Origin: Methylosarcina fibrata AML-C10
GTDB taxonomy: Bacteria > Pseudomonadota > Gammaproteobacteria > Methylococcales > Methylomonadaceae
Assembly: GCF_000372865.1 (NCBI RefSeq)
Contig: NZ_KB889965.1
Coordinates: 141,964-205,963 of the forward strand
Direction: 5' to 3'
DNA: 64,000 bases
The notes under the pieces are model-generated. The model worked only from the letters and a program-made list of their open reading frames with translations. It had not been told where the DNA came from and made no database searches. A program made the position numbers and the translations under genes. Shown piece after piece: positions 54,899 to 63,634 of the stretch (positions within the stretch are counted from its first letter, which is position 1; each line of letters opens with the position of its first letter).

Positions 54899-55939
54899 TC
54901 ATCCACCTATCTGTGCCATTGAAAGATGATTTTTTGAAAAATGAACTATTTGCTGTGTACGCTGTTCCGATTCAAATCCGTCTTTTGCTCTTTTGGTCAC
55001 GGCATATCTAATTGCCGTTTTTATTTCTTGATCACTTTTTCCTGAGCGCAGCATGTCTTTTAAATTAATGGCGCCATAATCATAGAGACAGGTTTTGAAT
55101 GTACCGTCGGGAGTGATCCTTAAACGGCTGCATGTTGAACAGAATGTTCTGGAATGACCGGCGATGATACCGATTTTTCCTTTAAATCCGGGGATATCAA
55201 AAATCCGTGCAGTTGAACTCATTTTAAGATGTTCAATCATTTCTGGGAAAGAATTCTGCAACGTGCTGATAATTTCTTCTGCAGTATGTATTTCGTTTGA
55301 AAAGAGCCCACCATTAAATGGCATTTGTTCAATAAAACGAACTTCGATTTTATTTTTTTTGGCCAACATCGCAAAATCAACGATCTCATTGTCATTGACG
55401 CCTTTAAGAACCACCATGTTTAGCTTAACGTTCAAATCCGTTAGCAGAATTTTTTCAATGCTATTCCATACCCGTTCAAAATCATCACGTCGGGTAATTT
55501 TATAAAAAACTTCTTGCTTTAACGAGTCAAGGCTGATGTTAATACTGCCTGATTTTATTATTTGAAACAATGGAATAGTGTCTTCTAAAAAATAGGCATT
55601 CGTTGTTAAATTAATTGTTTCCAGTTTTTCATATTGATTTATTCTGGTTAAAAAATCTGCCAGACCTTTACGCACAAATGGCTCGCCACCGGTAATGCGC
55701 ACTTTGGTAATACCTAAATCCAAAAAAAGTCCAAGAAGGTGTTCCATTTCCTGAAAATTCAGAATATCTTCACGTGCTTTAAGATCAATACCTTCCTTGG
55801 GCATGCAATAAGTACAACGGAAATTGCAACGATCAGTTACAGCAAGCCGTAGATAATTTAAATAACGCCCCTGAGGATCAATCAGATGAGAATCTGTTGA
55901 ATTTTTTCGTTGTGTAGCATGTAAAAAATTCATGCTCAT
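54899..55939 (-). CDS. moaA: GTP 3',8-cyclase, molybdenum cofactor step 1
   Basis: The 346-residue radical SAM enzyme, together with MoaC, turns GTP into cyclic pyranopterin monophosphate. The radical SAM cluster motif is Cys38-x3-Cys42-x2-Cys45 (DRCNFRCTYCMPKEG), with ITGGEPFVRKGL after it. The second 4Fe-4S cluster is bound by CSTCSRLRITPDGTFKTCLYD at about 267-287. The protein ends in the conserved Gly-Gly (AQIGG) that the enzyme needs. All motifs are intact. An AAAGGAGTTAA ribosome site precedes the start, and a hairpin lies just upstream. It is AT-rich, like its neighbours. Confidence 0.93.
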   Translation of the reverse strand: MSMNFLHATQRKNSTDSHLIDPQGRYLNYLRLAVTDRCNFRCTYCMPKEGIDLKAREDILNFQEMEHLLGLFLDLGITKVRITGGEPFVRKGLADFLTRINQYEKLETINLTTNAYFLEDTIPLFQIIKSGSINISLDSLKQEVFYKITRRDDFERVWNSIEKILLTDLNVKLNMVVLKGVNDNEIVDFAMLAKKNKIEVRFIEQMPFNGGLFSNEIHTAEEIISTLQNSFPEMIEHLKMSSTARIFDIPGFKGKIGIIAGHSRTFCSTCSRLRITPDGTFKTCLYDYGAINLKDMLRSGKSDQEIKTAIRYAVTKRAKDGFESEQRTQQIVHFSKNHLSMAQIGG

Positions 55940-56429
55940 TTAACTCCTTTCCAAGTACGGGAGGCTTTGCTGTTTCCGGCAAAACCTTAGCGGCCATGAA
56001 CCCTATAATCATACTGTAGGTCTGCAGGCTCGAAGTTAATGTAAGTAGTGCGCTAAATATACAAAACGTTTTTATTGATTTTTTATTTTATTAAAGATCA
56101 AAAAATCATTAACATACGCTGTATTTCTTTTCATTGGATTCTGGCTCTTGGGGGTTTACACACACTTTTCGTGACCGTATTTCATAAGCAGCCGAAAAGG
56201 TTAATTTATTCGGCTATAGTCGGATAAATTACTGAACGAATTTCCACACACAACTTCATGCTTATGATTAAGGACAAGCAATCATTCTGCGCAAGCTCTG
56301 AAAGAGTGATACTTTTACAGACTATCGATTCGATGCTCTTCAAGGCAGGAAAAACGATTTTGAATGGTTGTGATAAGCACTATTTCAAACCCACGTTAAG
56401 TCTGATTGCCTTGTGTGTACTATAAAGGT
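55940..56429 (-). promoter_or_regulatory. moaA leader region with hairpin; no gene seen
   Basis: Read on the minus strand, GGTTTTGC, loop CGGAAACA, GCAAAGCC form an 8-base stem (one G-U) at about 55963-55986, followed by TCCCGTACTTGG and the moaA ribosome site AAAGGAG. A stable hairpin this close to the ribosome site suggests control in the leader, possibly a cofactor-sensing RNA, but I could not match the Moco riboswitch fold by eye. The rest of the 490 bases, to the end of the molybdoenzyme, holds no recognisable feature. Confidence 0.4.
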
Positions 56430-57358
56430 TTAAGCCGAATAGCTTGTTCCTTCCGTTCCATCCTCCACTTTATAGACCTTGCAAGCCAACCCTCTGAGTT
56501 GGAAGTTGCCTTGTTCCTTATCACAGTATTCGTCAGAATCATGTAGGATGACCGCATCTGCCGATTTCCAGAGACTCGATAATGCAGCCTCAGGTTCTTC
56601 ACTTCCTGTTGTTTCCGGGTACCACCAGCCATGAGGAACCCTGACTACGTTAGGATGTGTGTCGTTACTGAGCCACGACCTGAGTTTAATTCGCTTTCCG
56701 CTAGTTGATTCCACCCATGCCCAATCCCCATCCGATAGATCCAGTTCGTAAGCCGTATCCGGATGGATTTGCATGCGAGGATCTGGCTCACGGCTACGCA
56801 GTTCTTTCGTAGACCGGCCAAGGCCAAAACTGTGAAACCAATAGTTTTCGCGCATGCCGGTGAAAAAGGTCAATGGATGCGTCTTAGCTAACTCTGGTTT
56901 CCTCTCATGGCTCTCCGGTGGTTCAACCCAGCTAGGCAACGGATCATAGCCTAGCTCTTCGAAAATGCTTGAATAGAGCTCAACTTTCCCGCTAGGTGTG
57001 CCAAAGCCGGTTTGTTCGTATTTCTTGAAAGTTATTTCAGGTGCGGAAGCCCGAATCTGGGTTGATAATTTTTCCCATGTTAAACCCGCAGGCTTTAACC
57101 GTTCATCGTAGGCCTCTTCCATGCTTGCTGGCCAGTCCTTCTCTTGTCCCAGACGAACGCCAAGCTCACGCCATAACATCCAGTCATGCAAACATTCTTC
57201 CGGTGCTTGGACCGATTGTTGTCCGCCCTGATAGACTGGAATCCAATCCCAATAATTAAACAGGTTCGGCCTTTCCAACCAATGAGTGGCCGGCAGAATA
57301 TAATCAGCGAGTTGGGCCGTGGGCGACTTAATAAGATCCATGACCACTAACAGATCTA

Positions 57359-58569
57359 GTAGTCAGTCAATTTAAATCAAAAGGATATATTGGGCTTGTA
57401 AGTCACTCTATAGTGGCATTGATGGTTACTGATTGAGGTCAAGCAATGCCAGCTCTTAAATACAAAGTCAATCTGACTGAAGACGAAAAGCGTGGCTTGG
57501 AAGCCATGATCAACAAAGGAAAAGCCGCGGCACGCCATCTGACACGCGCGCGAATTTTATTAAAAGCGGCAGCGGGTATTCAGGATAAAGACATTATCCA
57601 AGCTTTGGGTGTCTCGGAATCAATGGTGTTGACGACGCGCCAACGGTGTGTGGAAGAAGGCCCGGAAGCCGCCCTGAAAGAACGCCCCCGTCCAGGACGT
57701 GCCCCAAAACTGACGGAGAAGCAGGCCGCCCATATTATCGCCTTGGCTTGTAGTGAGGCGCCGACAGGGCATGATCACTGGACCTTGCGGTTGTTGGCGG
57801 ACAAAGTGGTGGAATTAGCGTATGCCGACCGTTGCAGCTATGAAACCATCCGTCAGCTTTTAAAAAAACACTCTCAAACCCTGGCAGAAGCAAGAGTGGT
57901 GCATTCCCGAGGTGAGTGCTGAATTTGTCGCGGCGATGGAAGACGTGCTGGACCTTTATGAAGAACCCTACGATCCGTTACGCCCGGTTGTGTGTTTTCG
58001 ACGAAAGTCCGAAGCAACTCATTGCGGAAGTCCGCCAACCTCTCCCGCCTGAGCCCGGTCAACCGGCCCGCTATGACACCGGCTATGAACGGAAAGGCGT
58101 CTGCGATTTGATGATGATCTGCGAACCTAAACGCGGTTTTCGGCAGGTGGACATCACCCGCGCGGCGGACCAAAATCGAATTCGCGCACAGCATGAAGCA
58201 TATCGCTGAACTTTATCCGGACGCGGCGGTGATCCGGGTGGTGCTGGACAATCTGAATACCCATAAAATGGCGTCTTTGTATGAAGCCTTTCCAGCAGAG
58301 CAAGCCCGTGAATTGGCGCGACGGCTGGAGTTCCACTACACGCCCAAGCATGGCAGTTGGCTAAACATCGCTGAGATCGAACTGGCCGTCTTGTCGAACA
58401 TGTGTTTATCACAGCGGATACCGGACACAGAGAGCCTCCGGCGTGAGGTCGAAGCCAATATCCTACCGCGCAACACCAAGGCGACGCCCGTCAATTGGCG
58501 ATTTACGACGCAACAGGCACGACGTAAACTGGCTCGCCTGTATCCTTGTGTTTCTTCGTGACTGACTAC
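57359..58569 (+). mobile_element. IS630-family insertion sequence, copy 2 (1211 bp)
   Basis: The ends are GTAGTCAGTCA and TGACTGACTAC, with TA on both sides (57357-57358 and 58570-58571). It is nearly identical to copy 1 at 19377 but has one extra T (GTGTGTTTTCGACG, near 57996) and one extra C (ATCACCCGCG, near 58158), plus at least one substitution. It splits the acetylene hydratase-like gene in antisense orientation. Confidence 0.92.
57446..58561 (+). pseudogene. IS630-family transposase genes of copy 2, orfB broken
   Basis: OrfA (57446-57922) is identical in protein to that of copy 1. OrfB is split by the two extra bases into 57916-58209 and 58193-58561. The DDE parts are present but in three frames. 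If the extra bases are real the copy is dead and could only be moved by the transposase of copy 1. Confidence 0.82.
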
Positions 58570-59907
58570 TAGGTTCATCAAACCTTCGTAAATATGAGTA
58601 GTGTTGGGGTAACTGTTTAAGGTGTTATTGCACTGCGATATAAGTGCCCTCATGCGATAAGGCTTACCTGTTTTCATCGCCTCCCACATGCTTGCAGGGT
58701 GGGCCATCGCACCTCCGGACACCTGGTTTGAGTATTTTTTGCCCCAAACCTTTTCCATTGCTGGACCGGTCTTTTCGAGTGTTTCCCAGCTCAAGAGCTT
58801 AAAGCGGTCTACGCCGAGTTGTTTCTTGCGTTGTTCAGGCGATAGCCTCTCATTGAGTTCGAATTCATCATCCGATGAAATTTCCGGATGGTACCCCATC
58901 AACAATTCGCCTCCCGGTACATCGAGATTACCGGTGATGGACCTTAATATGGTTAAGGCTCTTAATGTTTGGGTGCTATTTGCATGGTGATCCGGTACTG
59001 CCCCCCAGGGGATCACAGCCGGACCAGTTGTGGCATACATGCGGGCAGACTCGCGAATTTTATCCGCTGGCGCCGTGGTAATTTCTGATGCCCACTCGGG
59101 AGTGTATTTCTTCACTCTTTCAGCAAGTTGCTCAAAACCAACTGTCCACTTTTCTACAAATTCTTTATCATAGAGTTCTTCTTCGATTATCACATTGATC
59201 CAAGCTAGTAAATAGGCGCTGTCCGTAGCAGGCTTAACCTGCAGAAAAATGTCCGCTTGATCACTGTAGCTATTACGGCGTGGATCTGTGACAATCAGTT
59301 TTGCACCTCTATCCAGGGCACCCTTAATCCACAGGTATTCAGCCACCCATCTTTGCGGACCCGGAGCGTGCCCTAAAAGCACGATGCATTTGGTGTTCTC
59401 AAAGTCTGGAAACTGCCAAAAGCCATAAGTCGCTTTACTGGGCACTGTGGAATTTGCTAAACACACGTATCCCGTCCAAGTCCAGTTCGGACTCCCTAGT
59501 AGGTTCATAAATCTTCGTGAGGCTGCTCCGGCGTTAGAGCTCCAGCCATAGGTACTGCCGATTGTTTCCGGCCCGTCTTCGGCTATCAACTGCTTCATCT
59601 TATCGGCAATCTCATCTAAAGCTTGCTTTGTGCTAATTTGTTCCCACTGACCCGAACCACGCTCACCGACTCTTTTTAGCGCATGCCTTAATCGGTCTGG
59701 ATGGGTAATATACTTATTTGCGTTGGCACCCTTGACGCAGATCGAATTCGGCGTGAGAGGGTGATCCGGATTTTTTTTGATCGATATCACCTTACCGTCT
59801 TCAACGGTGACAAGAAGTCCGCAATTGATATCGCAAGTACTGCAGATGGCCCATTTCGTTTCTTTACTCATTTTTAGTCTCTCAAAATTATTTTTACTGA
59901 TTAACAA

Positions 59908-60352
59908 TCATCTTCAGTCAGACTTAGTTATCTCGCTAATTCGCAGTGGCGACATAACGGATGAATCAACATTAATCTAGGCATGTTGGTTTGTAAAATA
60001 CTGATTACCTATAATTAAATAGGCTAAAACTATATATTAGTTGAGGATTTAACAGTTTTTAATCCATAAGAAATGCCTATGTTTTCATAGATAATTAGTA
60101 TTTTACAAACTCACCTGGTTTATTATATGTTTTATTAAGACACATCAATAAAAGGCTTGCGCTCATTAGTTTACCTTTCTAAAGCCAAAAAAATAAATCC
60201 GTGTCACTTTAATAACTTTATGACAAACCTATAGTAAAAATTATATTTATAAAAAATTTTATCCGATTGAAAGTGCAGGCTTTTCTCAACTTCTTACTCT
60301 AAGATAAAATAATTCACGACGAGACAGATATTTGTATCTGAGGTAGTACATA
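59908..60352. promoter_or_regulatory. Divergent control region with two 19-base inverted repeats
   Basis: The gap lies between the acetylene hydratase-like gene (leftward) and small membrane-protein genes (rightward). GTTTGTAAAATACTGATTA (59989-60007) and its reverse complement with one mismatch (60092-60110) stand 84 bases apart. A further hairpin, CAGATA-TTTG-TATCTG (60325-60340), lies just before the ribosome site GAGGTAG of the first small gene. These could be operators for shared control; the long pair could also be ends of a small non-autonomous element. Confidence 0.5.
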
Positions 60353-60460
60353 ATGAATAATGTGAAAAAACTCTTTTTAGCGCTTGGGCTGTTATTTTTA
60401 TTGATTCAGCTCATAACATTTATATTGGTTGGAATTAAAGGCATCTGGTCTGGCTATTGA
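60353..60460 (+). CDS. 35-residue single-helix membrane protein
   Basis: The frame MNNVKKLFLALGLLFLLIQL continues ITFILVGIKGIWSGY, with one clear membrane helix and a basic start, preceded by GAGGTAGTACATA. A related but truncated frame exists on the minus strand at 63436-63522 (MKDGKKLLLVLDLLFLLIQL), which supports it as a real coding gene. No function is known. Its position suggests a link with the molybdoenzyme module. Confidence 0.6.
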   Translation: MNNVKKLFLALGLLFLLIQLITFILVGIKGIWSGY

Positions 60461-60552
60461 TTTTTAAACAAATAAACCAAGCCGAAATCGAACACGAAAA
60501 GTATTTCAGGCATTTCAAACGTATCAAGTCACATAAGAAAGCTTGTAAATAA
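60457..60552 (+). CDS. Possible 31-residue basic peptide
   Basis: A TTG overlaps the stop of the preceding gene, and the frame reads MIFKQINQAEIEHEKYFRHF then KRIKSHKKACK. It is short and rich in Lys, Arg and His. The only support is the stop-start overlap, so the call is weak. Confidence 0.25.
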   Translation: MIFKQINQAEIEHEKYFRHFKRIKSHKKACK

Positions 60553-60604
60553 TAGTAGCTAATGGTCCTAACTCGATACAATCCTATAAAAGGAGAAACA
60601 GAAT

Positions 60605-60775
60605 TTGGAAAATATATTTAAAAAACAGTATTATCGCTTAACAGAAGCAATTCGCCCGATATTATTATTCGTGTCCAAATACAGATACCAATTCGCACTA
60701 ATTTTGGGTTTTCTTATTGCCTTTATTCCTTCAATAATATTCCTTTTCTACAGCGTCTTCGGTTTAAAGGAATAG
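60605..60775 (+). CDS. 56-residue single-helix membrane protein
   Basis: The frame starts at a TTG (MENIFKKQYYRLTEAIRPIL) with an AAAGGAG site ten bases before. One membrane helix, FALILGFLIAFIPSIIFLFYSVF, lies at residues about 31-53. In size and topology it resembles the small NapE/TorE-type proteins that accompany some molybdoenzymes, but sequence alone does not prove it. It has the same AT-rich character as the rest of the module. Confidence 0.5.
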   Translation: MENIFKKQYYRLTEAIRPILLFVSKYRYQFALILGFLIAFIPSIIFLFYSVFGLKE

Positions 60776-60879
60776 CTTGTTAAGCGCTTAACAACAAGTC
60801 GGCATGTATATAAAGTTTTAGAATTTATCCAGATAGCCAAAGAAGGTAATACGAGCTGACCGTATAGTTTTTACAAAAC

Positions 60880-61751
60880 ATCATAAAGAAAGGCAGCGAC
60901 TGGTGAGAACGAGAGCGAGCCCAAACGATTATGCTGTTTACCGAAGGGCATGCGATGTTCGAAGTGGCGAATAACAAGGTGTGCTGGCGGAGACGAGCCG
61001 ATAACGACGGAGCAAATGGTTCAAACCGGTTTCGCCAGCTTCCCCGATCAACCGCGTAGCGGCGCGCTGAGCAAGCTGAGTGATGAACACTGTGCCCAGT
61101 TAATGAAATGATCGACGCCGAACCGTTAACCAGTCGGGCCTTGGTTAACCATATGAAAACCGATTATGGTGTTGGCATCAGTGCCGGCATCTTGCGTAAC
61201 GAATTGAAACGGATGTGGCATGTGTGGAAATGGCGCGCTACATAAAAAAAGCGCGATCCCGAGCACCTCGCGCAAGTCCAACGCGACATAGAGACTTTCA
61301 TTGCTCAAACAAGCCGGCGCGATCAAACTGACACAGGTCGACGAAGCCGGCTTTGCCCCGAACTGCCCGGTCTAGAACCAAAGCGGCGCAATCCATGCCG
61401 TCACGGCAAAACGGGGCAGCGGCTGAATGTGATCGGCGCCTTGCTGTCGTCAGGCAAGTTGGTCATGGCGAAGTTGTGGCAAAGTGTCAATGGGTTATGG
61501 TTCTTTGCGTTTTTGATGCCATGCTGGAAAGGATCAACAAACCTCCTTACCGGATTGAGCTGCTTTGGCACAAGATGAAATACGAGTGGCTCCAATTTAA
61601 GCTGTATACGCCGGAGGAATTGGAAGAAGTCATCGATGAAATTGGCGAAGGATTCGGTGATTTATATAAGCTGCAAGAAATCTCAGGGTTGTTTACAGAG
61701 AGGTTGATTGAAATAAGCGATGAGTATTTCATAAGGGGTAGCATTATTTAA
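60880..61751 (+). pseudogene. Decayed IS630-type transposase
   Basis: Pieces of an IS630-type transposase, of a different group from the 19.4 kb element, can be read in several frames. They include TQVDEAGFAPN near 61335, HAVTAKRGQRLNVIGALL near 61400, and INKPPYRIELLWHKMKYEWLQFKLYTPEELEEVIDEIG at 61535-61640, the conserved C-terminal block. Stops, frame changes and a deletion near 61480 separate them. Its end overlaps the IS481-type gene. Confidence 0.68.
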
Positions 61752-62498
61752 ACTCTTATGAGGCTTCCCGGTATTGTAGAAGTTAATGAAACGAATCAAT
61801 TGAAGGCGACGGTCAGCGCTGTCCTTAAAGCAAGTCTGATTGTGCCACATCTCCATTAAGGTGCGAATGACCCGTTCAGCTTTACCGTTAGTTTGAGGCC
61901 GATTGACGCGGGTAAACTTCTGGCCGATGCCGTGTTGCAGGCAGGTTTGCACAAAGGCATGCTGGCCCGTGCCTTTGTACTCCTTGCCATTGTCGGAGTA
62001 TGCGTAATCGATTTGATATGGACACTGGGCCATGACGGTTTCCGTGAGAAAGTGGGCGGCGCTGTCATGGGTTTTATCCGGCAGGATCTCGGCATAGAGC
62101 TCCCTGGAGAAGCCATCAATGGCTACAAACAAGTACTCGCGCGGTGCGCTGGCGGATTGTCCTTTCAGTAAGGGGAGCCGCTTGGTATCAAAGTGGACCA
62201 GCTCGCCAGGATAGGATTTATTGTAGCGTTTGGCTTCCTGTTTCAAACGATCCTGGATCGCTTGTTCGACCTTGGCGAGGCGTTTGAGGCCGTACTGCAG
62301 TGTCTTGAAGCGCTGGTTGATACTGTTACGCGGGGCAAACTCCTGCTGCCTAGCCTGCTTCAGGACTTTATAAATCGTTAGCCGACAGACTCGAAAGCGC
62401 TCAGCCAGCTGAGCCACTTTCCAGAGCTTGGTTTGATAAAGCTGCCAGATTTCCTGGCGGTCCAGTAAGGTCAATCGGGTGCGTTTATGAATGTTCAT
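61683..62498 (-). CDS. IS481-family transposase
   Basis: The 271-residue integrase-type transposase has an N-terminal helix-turn-helix (KVAQLAERFRVCRLTIYKVLKQARQQ). The DDE core is GELVHFDTKRLPLL (Asp), DYAYSDNGKEYKGTGQHAF (Asp) and RPQTNGKAERVIRTLMEMWHNQ (Glu). It ends with FYNTGKPHKSLNNATPYEIL. All residues are present, so this one looks functional. The inverted repeats of the element were not located with certainty; bases near 62499-62530 may hold the right end. Confidence 0.85.
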   Translation of the reverse strand: MNIHKRTRLTLLDRQEIWQLYQTKLWKVAQLAERFRVCRLTIYKVLKQARQQEFAPRNSINQRFKTLQYGLKRLAKVEQAIQDRLKQEAKRYNKSYPGELVHFDTKRLPLLKGQSASAPREYLFVAIDGFSRELYAEILPDKTHDSAAHFLTETVMAQCPYQIDYAYSDNGKEYKGTGQHAFVQTCLQHGIGQKFTRVNRPQTNGKAERVIRTLMEMWHNQTCFKDSADRRLQLIRFINFYNTGKPHKSLNNATPYEILIAYFNQPLCKQP

Positions 62499-62678
62499 CT
62501 ACAGTATTGTCCAAAATACCTCTGTACACGATAAAAATGTTATTCACAGGCTTATGTTCAGGTTTTAAGAGCTATTATTCCCGGATTCTGTCCGTCAACA
62601 ACGATCATTTCAGGGGGACACAAAAACAATACCCACAACCTGAGTCTGTCCTCAATTTTTTGGAATCCCTGTAACAGG

Positions 62679-63460
62679 CTATCTCTTGGTCAGATAATCC
62701 ATGACATAGTGGAACAAACTCTGCTCCAGTCGCTCATGTTTTTTCGTTTTCAAGGGTTTGACCGACTGATGTTTCCACTCCGCCGTCTTATGCGCCCAGC
62801 AAAAGGCAAGCGCCAACAGTGCCATCTTCTTGATCTGAAAATAGCGGGTCAGTCGCGTCTCCTCCAGATGAAAGCCACACCCTTTCAGGCATTGGAACAG
62901 ATGCTCGACTTCCCAGCGCTGACCATAGACTTCCAGCGGTTGCGAGAAACGGTGGTTGCCCGCCAGAATCAACCGTTCACCTCTGTCCAGGTTAATGCCG
63001 CTGAGCCATATCCACTGTTGGCCGATGCAGCGCCTTTTTCTTAGCGCGCGGCTTGTGCCCGCTTTCAGGTCGATGAACGCCGAGCGGACAGGGCGCTTAT
63101 CACCCACATGTTCCATCAGCAACAGGTTTTCCTTCATTCGAATTAGATAAAAATGTCTTGTTCGTTGAGACATTGCCCTGCCACCCGTGACCGCCAATAA
63201 ACTCGCGGTCGCCCAGCACGCCCAAAATCCCCCGGCGGCCAAACTGAGCGATAAATCGTTGCAATAAGGCGATGCGCTTGCGCTGGCTGGAGTTACCCTG
63301 TTTGTTCAGAACCAGGTAAGGCATAGGAATCGCTGTGCCTTTGTAGACGAAACCTGCATCAGAATGTTGAGGTTCTTTTCGCCTCACTTCCAGTTCGTGC
63401 GGTCAAACGTCAGATAGTACGACTTCTCCTGAAAATCAAACGGCTGCATGATCAGATGTA
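62679..63460 (-). pseudogene. IS4-family transposase remnant
   Basis: Two frames on the minus strand (63100-63387 and 62679-63242) make one IS4-type transposase with a frame break near 63165. The parts are KSYYLTFDRTNWK at the upstream end, TAIPMPYLVLNKQGNSSQRKRIALLQRFI, LGDREFIGG (second Asp), QRTRHFYLIRMKENL, and YGQRWEVEHLFQCLKGCGFHLEETRLT (Glu). The upstream end near 63460 has cut a small membrane-protein frame. Confidence 0.72.
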
Positions 63461-63522
63461 ATCAACTGAATCAATAAAAACAGCAAATCCAGCACCAGTA
63501 ATAATTTTTTACCGTCTTTCAT
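63436..63522 (-). pseudogene. Truncated relative of the small membrane protein at 60353
   Basis: The 28-residue frame MKDGKKLLLVLDLLFLLIQL ends ITSDHAAV. Its first 22 residues match the protein at 60353 closely in pattern; the rest comes from the IS4-type sequence. A good ribosome site (GAGGAGCGTGAGGTT) precedes it. The IS4 insertion has removed its true end. Confidence 0.55.
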
Positions 63523-63634
63523 AACCTCACGCTCCTCTGATTTTAATGAAGACCGATGTAAAAAATTATTATTCGTCTGCTCATTACTAAAAGCATCAAT
63601 CGAAGAAAAAACGATGGGTGTGAAGGGATTGGTT

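Larger units (their letters stand above)
56430..59871 (-). pseudogene. Acetylene hydratase-like tungsten/molybdopterin enzyme, interrupted by IS630
   Basis: The N-terminal part is 58570-59871 and the C-terminal part 56430-57356. Removing the IS and one TA restores the frame across GLMNLDLLVVMDLIKSPTAQLADY, giving 742 residues, near the 730 of Pelobacter acetylene hydratase as I remember it. ATG 59871 (MSKETKWAICSTCDINC) is preferred over 59907. Features matching acetylene hydratase are the Asp after the second cluster Cys (CSTCDINC), the NSICVK stretch with Cys and Lys, the metal-ligand Cys in GYVCLANS, RRFMNLLGSPNWT, LYDKEFVEKW and TPSGKVELYSS. That family hydrates acetylene to acetaldehyde with a bis-MGD cofactor and one 4Fe-4S cluster. 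Other oxidoreductases of the DMSO reductase superfamily remain possible. As it stands the gene cannot be expressed whole. Confidence 0.82.

Noticed and set aside
54766..55011. An 81-residue plus-strand frame
   Set aside because: It overlaps the 3' end of moaA in antisense and has no ribosome site or known pattern.
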